64,000 nucleotides of DNA from Pogostemon cablin (GCA_023678885.1 CM042983.1:25216279-25280278), one strand, 5' to 3'. Numbered from the stretch's first letter, positions 10,849 through 22,669 are shown. The notes: a model not told the origin generated them from the letters alone. A program made the numbers and translations.

Positions 10849-11960
10849 ACATTCGTAGGTGTCTTCCATTTGTCTACTGCTTCCACCTTGGTCGGATCCA
10901 CCTCGATTCCTCGAGCTGACACGATGTGCCCAAGAAAGATAACTTTGTCTAACCAAAACTCACATTTCTTGAATTTGGCGTATAACTTTTCCTTTCTTAG
11001 TGTCTCTAGAATGATTCTCAGGTGTTCTTCATGTTGTTCCCGATTTCTAGAATACACTAAGATATCATCAATGAACACAATCACAAATTTATCCAAGTAT
11101 GAGTGGAAAACACGATTCATTAAATCCATGAAAATTGCTAGTGCGTTGCTAAGTCCAAAAGGCATCACCACGAACTCATAATGCCCGTAACGTGTTCTAA
11201 AAGCAGTCTTCGAAGTGTCGCTTTGCTTGATTCGCACTTGATGATATCCAGATCTTAGATCTATCTTGGAAAATACGCTAGCACCGCCCAGTTGATCAAA
11301 TAAATCCTCAATCCTTGGCAAGGGATACTTATTCTTGATGGTAAGTTTAATCAGTTCTCGATAATCGATACACATCCTAAACGAACCATCTTTCTTCTTT
11401 ACGAACAAAACAGGTGCTCCCCAGGGTGAAACACTAGGGTGTATGAAACCCAAATCTAAGAGTTCTTGTAATTGGATCTTCAATTCTTGTAACTCCTTTG
11501 GTGCCATTCGATAAGGTGCTTTTGAGACTGGTGTTGCTCCCAGTACTAGATCGATTATGAATTCTACTTGTCTTTTGGGTGGCAAGCTTGGTAAGTCTTC
11601 TGGAAACACATCCTCGTATTCTTGCACAATAAGAACATCCTCTATGCTCATTTTTTTGCCTTCACTTTTCACGATATTCACTAAAAATGCTTGACATCCC
11701 TCATTCTTCATCATTTTGATCGCTTTCATTGCAGTTATAACTCGTGGTACTACTCCAGCTTTCGCTCCGTGAAAAGTAAACTTCTCATCTCCTGGGAGTT
11801 GGAACTGTACTTCTTTTTCACGACATCTTATTACAACATGATTAGCTCTAAGCCAATCCATCCCTAAAATTACATCAAAATCTTTCATCTCAACTACGTG
11901 AAGGTCTGTAAATAGGACTATATCATTCATCCATATCTTTAGATTCTTGCACAACTTCAT
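10848..11960 (-). pseudogene. RT: Chromovirus protease end and reverse transcriptase, truncated
   Basis: The open frame starts at 11960 and contains the protease C-terminal block DVILGMDWLRANHVVI, a linker, then RT. Visible RT motifs are PYRMAPKELQELK, WGAPVLFVKKKDGSFRMCID, KIDLRSGYHQVRI, FVVMPFGLSNALAIFM and the catalytic box VFIDDILVYS. The box is F-I-D-D, a usual variant of YxDD, with both Asp kept. The thumb starts (FLGHIVSARGIEVDP, VEAVDKWKTP) and ends at NVGEIR. There the frame enters the catcatgatg repeat and stops at 10695. RNase H and integrase are absent. RT would copy the element RNA into DNA in the particle, but this copy cannot do so alone. Confidence 0.93.
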
Positions 11961-12039
11961 GGTTCAGATGGATTTACTCGAAGGTATACTAACCTCAAGA
12001 GTTGATTTGCCTAACTCCTCATAATTATTTTCTACTTTC

Positions 12040-12115
12040 TTATACATCTTAGCAGATATGAATGAATGAGTGGCTCCCGTATAAAAAAGTATAAGAGCAG
12101 GAGTGCCAAATACTG
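12040..12115 (-). pseudogene. pro: Chromovirus aspartic protease core with lost catalytic Asp
   Basis: The frame reads GTPALILFYTGATHSFISA. The retropepsin motif in this family is D-S/T-G-A-T-H-S-F, so the catalytic Asp is replaced by Tyr (GAT to TAT). A stop lies near 11960 before the next long frame opens. The protease would be dead even without the frameshifts. Confidence 0.75.
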
Positions 12116-12209
12116 ATAGCATACCTGCCATTATTTCTGGTTCTTCCTCAGCTTCTTGCTATGTCATAGCATATGCACGTGCTGGTCTAGCACTCGATCC
12201 TCCTGTTGC

Positions 12210-12264
12210 CTTAGCCTTTGGGCATTCCAGTATGGTGTGTCCCAGTTGATGGCATCGATAGCAT
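12210..12264 (-). pseudogene. Zinc knuckle (CCHC) of chromovirus gag
   Basis: The minus-strand frame reads C-YR-C-HQLG-H-TILE-C, a complete CX2CX4HX4C nucleocapsid knuckle that binds genomic RNA. It is out of frame with the preceding gag segment (12268-12666). Confidence 0.85.
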
Positions 12265-12267
12265 ATT

Positions 12268-13158
12268 CTAATTCCATATAAGCATGCTACAAGGTGATTC
12301 TTTCCATATTTTGGGCAGGGAGAATTTGTTCCGTGTGGCGGTGGTCCTGATCCTCCAATTTTTATTTGTTTGTTTTGAACTGTTATGATTTCCTTTTCTA
12401 ATCACCGGTCTTCCCGACTTGCGCTTTGCAGGTATCTCAATCGCATTTTTGTTCTGGTTACTGTTATTCTTCTGTCGAGACTCAATTTCTTGAGCTTTGA
12501 AAAATGCATCTGCGAAAGTCATCATCCCTTGTCCAGCCAAGATAGTGCTGATCTCAGATCGCAATCCCTTTTCAAATCGTCTAGCTTTCTTCTCCTCCGT
12601 GTTGACAAGGTGTGTGGCAAATTTGGAGAGTCGATTAAATTCTCTTTCATATTCGAGAACGCTCATTGTTCCTCATTTTAAGTGCAGAAATTCACTTTCC
12701 TTTTCATCTCGGAATGACTGAGGCATATGTAGTTATGAATGATCATATCCTTGAAGTCTTCCCATGTCACCCTTGCCTTCTGTTCAGGTATCTTGGTACG
12801 TCCATAAGTCTCCCACCAGAAATCCGCTTCACCCACAAACTGAAAAACAACACACGCGATATTCTGTGCATCAGTGCAATTGAGATAGGTGAAAATCTTG
12901 TCCAACGACCTCAACCATTTCTCAGCTTCTGCAGGGTCCTCCGTTTCGTTGAATGTTGGTGGATTGAAACGTCGGAATTGTTCAATTACCAAGGCTGGCT
13001 CATTTCTAGGAATAGGTTCTGATGGTGGTGGTTGCAGAGTTTGCATGAAATTGTTGAGCCAATCCTCAAAGGATTGTTACTAAATCATCTCCTGGGTCAC
13101 CATAAACGTTTTCAAAATTCTCATTTATAGGTAGGTTTTGTGGTCTTCTTCGACTCAT
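12268..13158 (-). pseudogene. gag: Chromovirus gag, frameshifted
   Basis: The start at 13158 gives MSRRRPQNLP and the next stop falls near 13083. The frame then changes and continues as MQTLQPPPSEPIPRNEPA with the gag core RRFNPPTFNETEDPAEAEKW, LRSLDKIFTYLNCTDAQNIA and FQFVGEADFWWETYG. A second shift at about 12670 leads to MSVLEYEREFNRLSKFA and the charged FEKGLRSEISTILAGQGMMT stretch. This is the retrotransposon gag domain of Tekay/Del-type elements. The zinc knuckle lies just beyond in another frame. At least two frameshifts and one stop make it non-functional. Confidence 0.85.
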
Positions 13159-13384
13159 AATCTGATAAGAGTGTTATAGTTATAATAATACTATGATTAA
13201 ACATAACAAATAAGATAATTAAACATATAAACATTTATATCCGCAAAAATTATGCCATTAAGACACTCGAAACATCACTATTTTAGTCATAAATCAGTAG
13301 ATTATGCATCATAAAATACTATCTCAAAAGGGCATATCAAGTGCGATATCTAAACATACATATATATACATACTACCCACTTAA
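13159..13384 (-). other. Leader of the chromovirus
   Basis: This AT-rich stretch lies directly upstream of the gag ATG at 13158. I could not find a clear methionine-tRNA primer site. It is interrupted at 13385 by the CACTA element and continues at 18179. Confidence 0.5.
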
Positions 13385-13975
13385 CACTACAAAAAACTGT
13401 CGAAATACCGACGGATTTACCGACGAAAAAAATCCATCGGTAATTATCGACGAATTACCGACATTTTATTGATTTAATATGATTTATTTTTAAAAAACCA
13501 TTAATAGAATTTATCGACGGTTTTTGTGACGGATTACCGACGGAATTAGCGATGGATTTTTTTCCGTCGGTATATCCGTTGTTATTTTGGAGGGATTAAG
13601 TACCGGAATATTACCGACGGAAAATTTTGTCGGTAAATGAGTACAAAATTATTTAAAGAAAATTAATTTCAGTCTTTATTTTACTGACGGATTTAATCCG
13701 TAGGTAAATACAACAAATTTTTTTTTATAAATAATTTTAGTATTTAATTACCGACGGATTAAATCCGTCGGTAAATCTATCAAATTTTATTTTTTTAAAA
13801 TAAATAATTTTAGTCTTCTATTTATCGACGGATTAAATCCGTCGGTAAATATAACAAATTTTTTTTTAAAAATAATTAATTTTAGTCTTTAAGTTACTGA
13901 CGGATATATTCCGTCAGTAAATATATCAATTTTTATTTTCAATTTACCAACGGAATAAATCCGTCACTAATCCTA
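13385..13975. repeat. Left subterminal repeat array of CACTA 1
   Basis: Facing pairs such as ccgacggatt ... aatccgtcgg recur every 60-100 bp, separated by AT-rich spacers. They are the transposase-binding type of repeat in CACTA ends. Confidence 0.85.
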
Positions 13976-14034
13976 AGAGTAATAAAATCAGGGTAACTAT
14001 CGCACTATTTGCCTTCAATCCCATTTCAATCAGA

Positions 14035-14402
14035 AATGAGTTTGTGCCTTTCTTCTCCCGATTTTTCCATCAGTTTGCTACTATCGTCGGAGAAAGTCGC
14101 CGCTTCTACTGCCGCAAGCCAAGATCGACGGCATTCCTCCTCTACCTGAGCCATTCTCTCCATCTCCTCCCCTTCCCATCTCTCTCAAGTTTCGATTTCG
14201 TCTTGTCTTTAATGTTTTTTTTTTCTCTTTGAAGTTGGGATTTAAGCTGCTAAATCAGTGTCGGTGGTTGAACTTAAAGTGGTTCAATTGGTTTAATTGA
14301 TTCCTATATTTGCCCTAAACCGTCTGCTTTGTCTGTTGTTTAGAAACGATGGAAGCTGCTGCCGCCATAGTAGAAGCCCCTAACAAATGGGATTTCAGAT
14401 GG
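14035..14402 (+). pseudogene. Captured gene 5' region in CACTA 1, unidentified
   Basis: A CT-rich, GC-richer block starts with ATGAGTTTGTGCCTTTC. It has a short open stretch (MSLCLSSPDFSISLLLSSEK) and then stops. A second piece at 14349 reads MEAAAAIVEAPNKWDFRW and ends at a good donor (ATGG/gtaatt). This looks like 5' UTR and first coding exons of a host gene. I do not recognise the product. Confidence 0.4.
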
Positions 14403-15720
14403 TAATTTCTTTCCTAGTGTCTATAAAATATTAAAATTTTCCTTCTAATCTTTCTTTCACAGAATTAAAAACTAATTGAAGGTTGTTTAATTTTGTCATA
14501 CACAATTAATTTGGTTCTACAATGGATTTTTTCCTTCTTACGACATTTTTAGGATTGTTCAAGTCTTTGATGTGAATTTCAAAGCTTGAAGTGTATATGT
14601 GCTTTGAATTTTCATCCGTTGAGCTCAATAACTTTCTTGTTGTATCGCTTTACTTGTTGTTATGTCAAAAAATAGTTGTTTGTTTTTTTGCATAAACTGA
14701 AGATTCATGGTAGTGTTATATTCATAGACCATAATTCGTATGAATTGTATTCTTTTGTTTGACTCAGGTATAATAGATTCACAAAATTTTAGGATTAATC
14801 GGTTAATGAAAGTATGATATTCAATGGATAAATAAATTGATTCACGTGTATTGTATATTCTGTGATATCTTCTTCTTCTTTTTTTTTCTCCTTACATCAA
14901 AAGATGATTGCAGCAACTTGGAAGTGGATTATGGGTCAGATGAAGTTGCTCATATTATTTATGGGTCAGGTGAAATGGGGATGCCAATATTTTCTAGACA
15001 TTTTTATTCATATGCTTATGCTTTTTTCAATTTGTCATACTTTTTTGAGTGGGAAATCAAACGTGTGAAAAACTATCGGCAAGCTAATTCATTTTGTAGT
15101 TAAGTAAATCAGTTGTATTTTTTCCTAATGAGATTGTGGAAGTAAGAACTTATTTTTTAGGTAAATCGAAGTAAGGACTTGAGGGAATTATCTATGCATA
15201 GTTGAAGGTTAAACTGTTTTGTCCAAATCATGCAAATACTATCTAATAATAGTTCATATATAATATGGAAACATAAGAGTAACGAGCTTTAACTGAGAAT
15301 GTTGTGTTCGTTGGCTGTTTTATTTCTAAAATTTCTACTTTTTTTGGACTGGTATTTTACCCATATCTTGAACCTGCTTCATGTACAAAGCACACCCATT
15401 TAACTTTGTCATATCAATTGTTGTTTCTTTTATATATTTTTTTTGTAAATAAGTTCACCAACAATCAAGTTGTCACTTGTCATGATCAATAGACTTATAT
15501 GAACTAACTTTTATTTGTAGGATTTCTTTCTTTTTTGGGTGAGTTTTTCTGCATGGAGTTATTTGATATGCTAATTTATTTCATACATGTCCTAATCATT
15601 TAATTTTGCCACGTGTTTTTGTCATATATTATGCCTGGATCCTTGTGACTGAATGTTGAACATCTTATTGCTCAATTTGGTTATATTGCTTCTCACATAG
15701 GCTTGCCTTCCCTTTCTAGA

Positions 15721-15880
15721 ATATTAATGATGATTTAGATGCTGGTGTAGAAGACTCGAATGAATATGAGTACGAAGGAAATAAAGATGCTGCAAGAGCC
15801 TTATTGCGTGTCAAACAAAATCTAGATGGATATGAAGACGGTGAAATGAGAAGTGTTCATAGGCAGATATTTTATTCTTC
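15721..15880 (+). pseudogene. Captured exon resembling the FATC end of plant ATM kinase
   Basis: After a clear acceptor (ccctttctag) the frame reads NINDDLDAGVEDSNEYEYEG, then NKDAARALLRVKQNLDGYED and GEMRSVHRQ. The A-R-A-L-x-R-V-x-Q-x-L-x-G-x-E-x-G-x-x-x-S-V-x-x-Q pattern matches the start of the FATC domain at the C-terminus of ATM, a DNA-damage checkpoint kinase. The rest of the domain (DP..L...FPGW) is not there. After HRQ the frame runs into AT-rich DNA, perhaps an intron whose GT donor became AT. Assignment rests on remembered motif patterns, so it is tentative. Confidence 0.5.
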
Positions 15881-16234
15881 TCCAGCATCAGTATTAATGG
15901 ATACAAGCATAATTTTACATTTCCTGAAGTTTGTATTTATGCCTTGATTAAAACATGCTACAATGTAAGTGTGGTGTCTTTTACTTCCTATTGTGTAAAG
16001 AAGTAACTGATAGTCTTGTACAAAAGGTTAGATAACTCCAACCAATCCTTTCTGCCATCTCCTTAATTTGTTTTATTGTATTTTTTCTTTCTTTTATGTA
16101 AGAGCTTATTTTTTAGGTAGTTTGGCGTGATGTGATATATTTTTTAATCATAAAATAATCATAATTTTACGATATAAAAAAATCAATGTACCTTGAAAAA
16201 TCAACGTACCTTGCCTTCCTATTTTTAAAATTTT

Positions 16235-16440
16235 TTTGATTACTTGGCTTTGTCAATTGGAAACTGGATGAAACCTTTTACATCAAGTTGTGAGGCCATT
16301 ATTCAGAAGTCATATTTGATGCGGAAAATATTTCAGCACAGATGGGGTAAGTTTAAAAAATATTTAAAATGGTCAAATGAATCTAGTAAGTGTAGAGTTA
16401 AGTTGATTAATGTTTGGATGATTCTAGATTCTTGAATGAC
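16235..16440 (+). pseudogene. Exon-like piece in CACTA 1, unidentified
   Basis: A frame reads LALSIGNWMKPFTSSCEAII and QKSYLMRKIFQHRWG, then a donor-like GGTAAG. It may be another exon of the captured gene. No family recognised. Confidence 0.3.
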
Positions 16441-17594
16441 TCGTTTAAATAGAGTCCTCATTCCTTTGTATTTAGATCAGAAATTATTGAGAGAATATAA
16501 TATATTTGGCGTGTTTACTCTTGTCTAGAAGATGGATTTCTTCTAAGAATCTCTTAGTCTTTTGGTGGATTCCATAAGATAATGAGTTTATTTCTAACTT
16601 GTGGTGGATTCCATTAACTTGTGTTCATACTTTTCTTGGTTGTTTGCAGGGAGGCCTTACTTCCACTGATGTTTTGGATATGGAGTAGATCCGTACTAGA
16701 GATATTCACTTTGAATGACTGTTACATACTTTGGATTTTTTAGTGATGGTAATTCATTTGCACCTTATTGGTTTTATATTATTTTAGATATAGATTATAT
16801 TCTTTAAATATGGTTATCAAAGAAACCTTATGTGGTTTGATATTAGTTTTAGATATTCATTTTGGATTTATTAGTTATGGTAATGCATTCTCTCTTTTCT
16901 TAAAGAAACTGTATGTCTGATTGGTCTTATTGCTAAGTGTTGAACTTCTGTTAAGAATAAATACACTACCATATCATCACATGAAATAAATGTTACTGAA
17001 AGCGCATGTTAATGATGTGTCTGGTGTGTCATGAAATTAAAAACATTGCTAAACTTTATAATAAAATCCACATATATTATTAACATAGTTTTAAGAGCGA
17101 AGAATGAGGTCTGCTGTTATATTTTCTTATGATAATGGTTGAGCTTAATTATATGAAAAGTTTGCAAGATGATGAGCTTAAGATGACCTTGTGATTTAAA
17201 CTATTTCTTGCCATTTTATTAAAAAAGGTAAATTTTGGCTAATGGGTGTTGTATGACTTATTTTTACACTATCAGGAACAAAAATAATCAATTGCTCTCG
17301 GGGATTCAATGTGCCAATCGACTGCAAACTGATGTATATGTTGATGCTGATGCCGATTTATGAGAGTTTATAATGAAGATCATTTAGTCAAATATTTTGT
17401 ATCCATGATTTAGTATAATTATTAGAATTAAATATTTTGTGGTGAATTTGGATTGTGGAGATTTTATAATTTAAATATTATATTAGATGAATAATTTATG
17501 TTAAGTAGTGTTTAGAAAGATTATTTAATATGAAATTTTAATTGTCTTATGGGTATTTATATTTAAAATATAATATGATAATTTAAATTTAATT
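16441..17594. other. AT-rich interior of CACTA 1
   Basis: No convincing exon is visible. A short piece near 16650-16690 follows an acceptor-like tttgcag. The rest is AT-rich intron- or UTR-like sequence. Confidence 0.4.
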
Positions 17595-18178
17595 TACCGA
17601 CGGAAAATTTCGTTAGTAAATTTAAAAAAATTATAAAAATATACTTCCTCCGTCCCATAAACAAATTCACACTTTCTATTTTTGTCCATCCCATAAACAA
17701 GTTCACACCCCCAAATAAGGAAATACACACAAATCAATAACCCCACAACACACTTTAATTTCAAATTTGCCACCCCTTTACAACTTATATAACTTACTTT
17801 ATAATTTATTTATTACCTAAAAATACCAAACTACCCCCCAAAAAGTAACTTTTCTTAAGCACCATATCTACAGTAACTGTGAACTTCTTTATGGAACGGA
17901 GGAAGAACATAATTTATCGACGGATTTTTCCGTCGGTAAAATCATCGCTATATTATCACTTCCGACAAATTTATATTGTATTATTACTGATGGATATCTT
18001 TCTTTACTGACGAAAGAATCCATCAGTAATTACCGACGGATTTAAAATTCTGTCGCTAAAAAGTTACCGACGCTGGTTTTCGCGACAGATTAATTTCCGT
18101 CGGTAACTAAGTTACCGACGAATTTTTCATAGTTTACCATAGATTTTTCCGTCGGTATTCAGACAGTTTCTTGTAGTG
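17595..18178. repeat. Right subterminal repeat array of CACTA 1
   Basis: CCGACGG/CCGTCGG pairs fill the end up to the terminal gtttcttgtagtg. A Stowaway-like MITE (17644-17905) is nested in it. Confidence 0.8.
17644..17905. mobile_element. Stowaway-like MITE nested in CACTA 1
   Basis: The ends are acttcctccgtcccataaa and, reversed, cttcctccgttccataaa. It is about 262 bp and AT-rich, with no coding. The TA target duplication is clear on the left only. Confidence 0.75.
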
Positions 18179-18246
18179 TAAGGGTCAAAAAGGTTCCTAT
18201 TATAGGAACATGTCGCTACTACTATTACAACACCAAATCTGTAACA
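18179..18246 (-). other. Remnant of the chromovirus leader between two insertions
   Basis: This 68-bp piece continues the sequence left of 13385. It ends with TAACA, the target site of the LTR compound. Confidence 0.7.
18242..18246 (+). repeat. Left target duplication TAACA
   Basis: It is identical to 31891-31895, outside the other end of the three-LTR compound. Confidence 0.88.
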
Positions 18247-20083
18247 TGATGAGAGTGAAAATAAGCGTATTTTAATGTCCAATTTAACACATTTTTGATG
18301 AGAATTATTGTCATATATTATCATAAGTATCTTATATTCAATATATGTGAGAAAAAGATGCACTTGAGGTGTTTTATTGTGTTTTAGGTGGAAAAATGAT
18401 CAAAAGTGCGAAGTTGAAGAAAAGGTGCAATTTGTGCATGAATGCTGAAAAAAGCACGTCCAATTTGTTTAATTTTTCTGTATTCATGTGGAGCTCAAAC
18501 CTGAAAGTGCGATGCATGGTTGGAAAATCACGGAAGAATAGAGGGTCGTTTTGGCATAAGGAACACAACAATCGAAGTCCAAACGAGAAAGTTATGATCT
18601 AAAAGGTGACGTCGCGCAAGCTGTTTTTCTACTTAGCATGACTGTTCTATTTTACATGACTTGTTACATCTTCAAATGTTAGACTTTTGGTGAGATCTTT
18701 ATATTTAGAGAAAGCCAAGAAAAAGAGGATCGCGTTAGTGTAAGAATCACTAAATTCAGAGATTGGACGAGGAAGTTATACTTAAAATAGTGAAGTCGCG
18801 CAGCTGCCGGTGAGAATTTCCGAGAATTTCCGAAAATTTCCGAAAATTACCTATTTCTTGGAGCACAATTAATTTCCTTATCACATAATCCTCCATTATT
18901 CACCCATATCTTTTATTTCCTTATTTAATTCCCTTCTCACACCTATATATATTTTACATCATTATTCATATAAGTAGGGAGCCACAACAATACTACACCC
19001 CACCACAAGGGGGGATCACCCCCCAACCATCATTCACATCCTTTCCTCCATCCATCCATCACTTTAAAGATTTGTCTGTGGAATAAAGAGGAGAACCAAG
19101 AGGAGGATTCAAGACGGAGAAGGACGCGACGACTCCCGCATCTAGGGTTTATTTCGTTTTCTAATTTATCTTGTAATTTTCCAGACATCAGGGTAAGATC
19201 TATCCAACACCCATAATTGTTCTTCGCAACATAATGGGCTAGAGCCTTTTTAGTAGATCTAGGGTTTATGAAGGTTTTATCTAATTAATTAAACTTTCGT
19301 GTGTAACTCCGTACAACACTACTTGTGGTTTATTTTATATAAGACTATACTTTTTAAATTCATACTCACAGTTGTTTGTGCATCATTAACTGTTATGTAG
19401 AGTCTGAATACATATCTTGGTTATTGATTGAGTGCGTTCACTGCTGAGCAGGATTACATGTTACAATTCTAAGTAAAGGGATTCCGAAGTCTTATTAGAA
19501 CTATCTTATATAAATACTATTAATTGAATTGAATTTGAATTATTAAGTAGGATAAAGAGGATAATTTTATAGTACCTATAAAGGGAGATCATATCGAGTT
19601 AGAGTACCAATTGGCCAGGAAAATAATTGATACTGATAGTACCTAGAAAGGGGGGTCGAATTATATCTCTTACTCTGAGGTTATTCACACGTGTTACACG
19701 CATGTTCACTTGTGTCTATAGAGTAGATATGTATGGTTTAGTGATGCGTCCATATTCCACAAGGCAGAGTTGGACATCAACACACGGAAGGGTGATTAAT
19801 GAATGAAACTGAATTATCCTAGAGCTACCTATTCTCCTACTTGATCCACTTTTGTATTCTTCTAGTGTTATTTATTTTGTTTGTTATTTTAATTAATTGT
19901 TTAGTAGTTTAATAATTCAAACCTCAAATCTTATTGCCTTTCGTCTTAATTAATTTAGATAATAATTAAATTGATAATACGCCGTCCTTTGGGCTCGATA
20001 TTTCATTTGGTCGCTTGCTTAAGCTGCAACTGATATCCTTAATACTTGGGGATTAATTTTGCGTGCAAAGAAAATGCGCATCA
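18247..20083 (+). repeat. LTR A of the compound
   Basis: It is 1,837 bp, from TGATGAGAG to GCGCATCA. It differs from LTRs B and C at many positions (for example near 18300-18330 and 18500-18530), more than B and C differ from each other. A TATA box lies at 18944-18952. Confidence 0.92.
18944..18952 (+). promoter_or_regulatory. TATA box of LTR A
   Basis: The motif ctatatata follows a CT-rich stretch and precedes caacaatactacacccc, a likely start region. The same arrangement is kept in LTRs B and C, which supports a real core promoter. Confidence 0.6.
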
Positions 20084-21974
20084 AGTTCTTGGCGCCGTTG
20101 CCGGGGACGGCTGTTATTGTTAGTTTATTATTTCTAGTTGATTAAGACTTTCACTGTCGTGACTCTCTGACGTTAAACATGAGCGCCTGTTGGGGCTTGT
20201 CCCTTCCATTTTATTGCTTTAATATTTTTTTCGTGTGAGTGAAGAGTTATTATATTTGAAGTGCTCACATTTCAGAAATTACATCTCTTTTCAAACTTAG
20301 TTTTGCTTACGTTTTTACTAAGTTTGGGGGGGATGTGATGTACTTACCTCGTCTTATGAGCACCAAGGGTATAATTTTTTCTTTCGTTGGTTGTTTGTTT
20401 GTTAGGGGGTTGATTTTTTGCGGCATATTAATATTTTAATCGGTGTTGATATGTCGATTTTTTGCAACTTACCTAATGTTTTATGTGTTGTGTTGATGTT
20501 TCCTAGTGTGTGGAGTCGATTATACAGTCCATTGAGTCTTTCTTAGGTATCTCCTATTTTATTATTGATGAATCATGCGATGATGATGTGTGTTTGAGTT
20601 TTGATGATAGAAAAGGGTAACTAGGTGGCAAGACGAGTTTTACATTGAGGCTTTGACTCGCGGAGCTCGTGCGTACGTTGAAGAAAAATCAGGTGCTCTC
20701 GTTTCCTTATTCTAATTTTTATGTGTGCTTTAAATTCATAGAGTGGAAGGATTGAGTTTATATTTTTGGTGAACCATGTGAGCTTATATTCTGAAATTCA
20801 TATGCTTTTGAAATTGATGAAGAAAGTGTACTTAAGTTATATTGTGGTATGAAGTTCTATGTGTACTTGTGGGATATTGCTTACCATGAAAAGTGCGCTG
20901 TTACTTGTTAGAAATCCATGTGAGAATTTGAGCCTTATTGATCATGTTACATAATCACATGATATTTTTTTCTGGTGAGTATCGTTCGTGTGTGTGTATT
21001 CTAGAACTTGCCTCTTATCTTACTTGAGACTACATGTGTGTTATATGATGAGAGATGATTTTAGGACATCTTTGATAATTATGAGTCATTTTGCCAAATA
21101 ATTTACTACCAAATAATTATATATCCATAGTTAGCCCATTGAGCCTGAAAACCTTATTTCTTTGGCAACCTACGAACATAGCCACTTTGATATCCTATTC
21201 GAGCCTTAAATTCCTATATTTAGTGGAGAATTAAATACTGTCAAAGTGTGTGAATTGATTTTCATGGAGTTTTGAAGGAATAAAATATTTGGAGCTGTAC
21301 AAGTGATTATAAGCTGAAAAATAAGTTGCTTAGGGGTAGTGCCCGAAACTGGTACCCCGAGATGTTAGAGGTAGTGCCCGAAACTGGTACCTCGAGAAAA
21401 AGAAAAGAAAAAGTATGTTGAGCTTAAAGGAAAGGAGAGAAGAAAATTAGAAGAGCATGAAGTTGGATAGACTTGAAGTGTAAAAATCTGCAGTACAGAA
21501 GATCTCCAGTTTTAATTCTCTACTAATTGAGTCACTTTATCCATATGTTTCCTACCCTTACCAAAGAGCCAACATTACATCCAAAAGAAAAGTCATTTTT
21601 GATCCTATTGTCGAATCATACTTGTAGTGGTGGAGAGTTTGAGACTTTTTGCAAGCTTATGGTTAAGCATGCACTTGAATTGAATCTGAGCGTAAACACC
21701 TTAACCCATAAGTGTACATCTTTTACACTTGAGTGCGAGTGATATATACTTCCTGTGAGAACACGTGAATGGAGCAATTGAATTTGTGGTGATTGTCTTA
21801 TCTTGTATGCTATGAATTGAGTATTACATGTAATGAAAGTTGCATGAACTAAGTTGAGGATAATTATATTTTGAAGGGGTATTGGTCATAGTCCTTGTTT
21901 CAAGCTAATTTTCTTACTCTCTCTCTTTATTTTTTTTTGTTGCCTTGGGACGAGCAACGAGTAAGTTTGAGGAT
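20084..21974 (+). other. Internal part A, non-coding
   Basis: It is 1,891 bp without gag, pro or pol. The 71-codon frame at 21527-21742 is also present in part B, but shows no domain and lies where the minus-strand copy is non-coding, so I do not call a gene. A duplicated block with gtagtgcccgaaactggtac lies at 21336-21395. The end before the next LTR (gagtaagtttgaggat) is only a weak polypurine tract. Confidence 0.8.
20090..20107 (+). promoter_or_regulatory. Primer-binding site of internal part A
   Basis: TGGCGCCGTTGCCGGGGA matches the tRNA-Asp 3' end over 18 bases, six bases after the LTR end. Confidence 0.9.
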
Positions 21975-22669
21975 TGATGAGAGTGAAAATAAGCGTGTTT
22001 TAATCTCCAATTTAACACCTTTTTGATAAGAATTGTTGAAATATATATTCACACAAGTATCTTATATTAAATATATGTGAGAAAAAGGTGCACTTGAGGT
22101 GTTTTATTATGTTTTAGGTGGAAAAATGATCAAAAGTGCGAAGTTGGAGAAAATGTGCAATTTGTGCATGAATGCTGAAAAATACACGTCCAATTTGTAT
22201 AATTTTTTTGTATTCATGTAGAGCTCAAACCTAAAAGTGTGATGCATATTTAGAAAGCCACGGAAGAGAGGGTCGTTTTGGCGTAAGGAACACCACAATC
22301 GAAGTCCAAACGAGAAAGTTATGATCGAAAAGATGATGTCGCGCAAGCTGTTTCTACTCAGCATGACTGTTCTACTTTACATGACTTGTTACATCTTCAA
22401 ATGTTGGACTTTTGGTGAGATCTTTTATATTTAGAGAAAGTCAAGGAAAAGAGGATCACGTGAGCATAAGAATCACTAATATCAGAGATTGGACGAGGAA
22501 GTTATGCTTAAAATCGTGAAGTCGCGCAGCTGCCGGTGAGAATTTCCGAGAATTTTCGAAAATTTTCGAAAATTACCTATTTCTTGGAGCACAATTAATC
22601 ACCTTATCACATAATCCTCCATGATTCACCCATATCTTTTATTTCCTTATTTAATTCCCATCTCACACC

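Larger units (their letters stand above)
10737..13384 (-). mobile_element. Truncated Ty3/gypsy chromovirus (Tekay/Del-like)
   Basis: In minus orientation, gag (13158-12268), a CCHC zinc knuckle (about 12260-12219), protease (about 12110-12050) and RT (about 11650-10850) appear in the usual order. RNase H, integrase, chromodomain and 3' LTR are missing: the element stops in RT and is replaced by a minisatellite. The leader is cut by a CACTA element at 13385, and the surviving upstream sequence (18179-18246) is cut again by the LTR compound at 18247. Confidence 0.85.
13385..18178. mobile_element. Non-autonomous CACTA (En/Spm) transposon 1
   Basis: It is 4,794 bp with ends cactacaaaaaactgtc and, on the other strand, cactacaagaaactgtc. 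A 3-bp target duplication TAA lies at 13382-13384 and 18179-18181. Both sides carry subterminal arrays of the CCGACGGATT/AATCCGTCGG motif in both orientations, where a CACTA transposase would bind. No TPase or plant-mobile domain is found inside. The core (about 13980-17350) instead has gene-like exon pieces, so this is a gene-capturing element. Confidence 0.93.

Noticed and set aside
13385..13975. Regularly spaced CCGACGGATT repeats as a CRISPR-like array
   Set aside because: They are paired, inverted and bounded by CACTA ends with a 3-bp duplication, so they are transposon subterminal repeats.
21527..21742. 71-codon frame duplicated exactly at 29630-29845
   Set aside because: Conservation is explained by recent duplication of the whole non-coding internal part. 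No domain, and the matching stretch in the minus-strand copy is not open.
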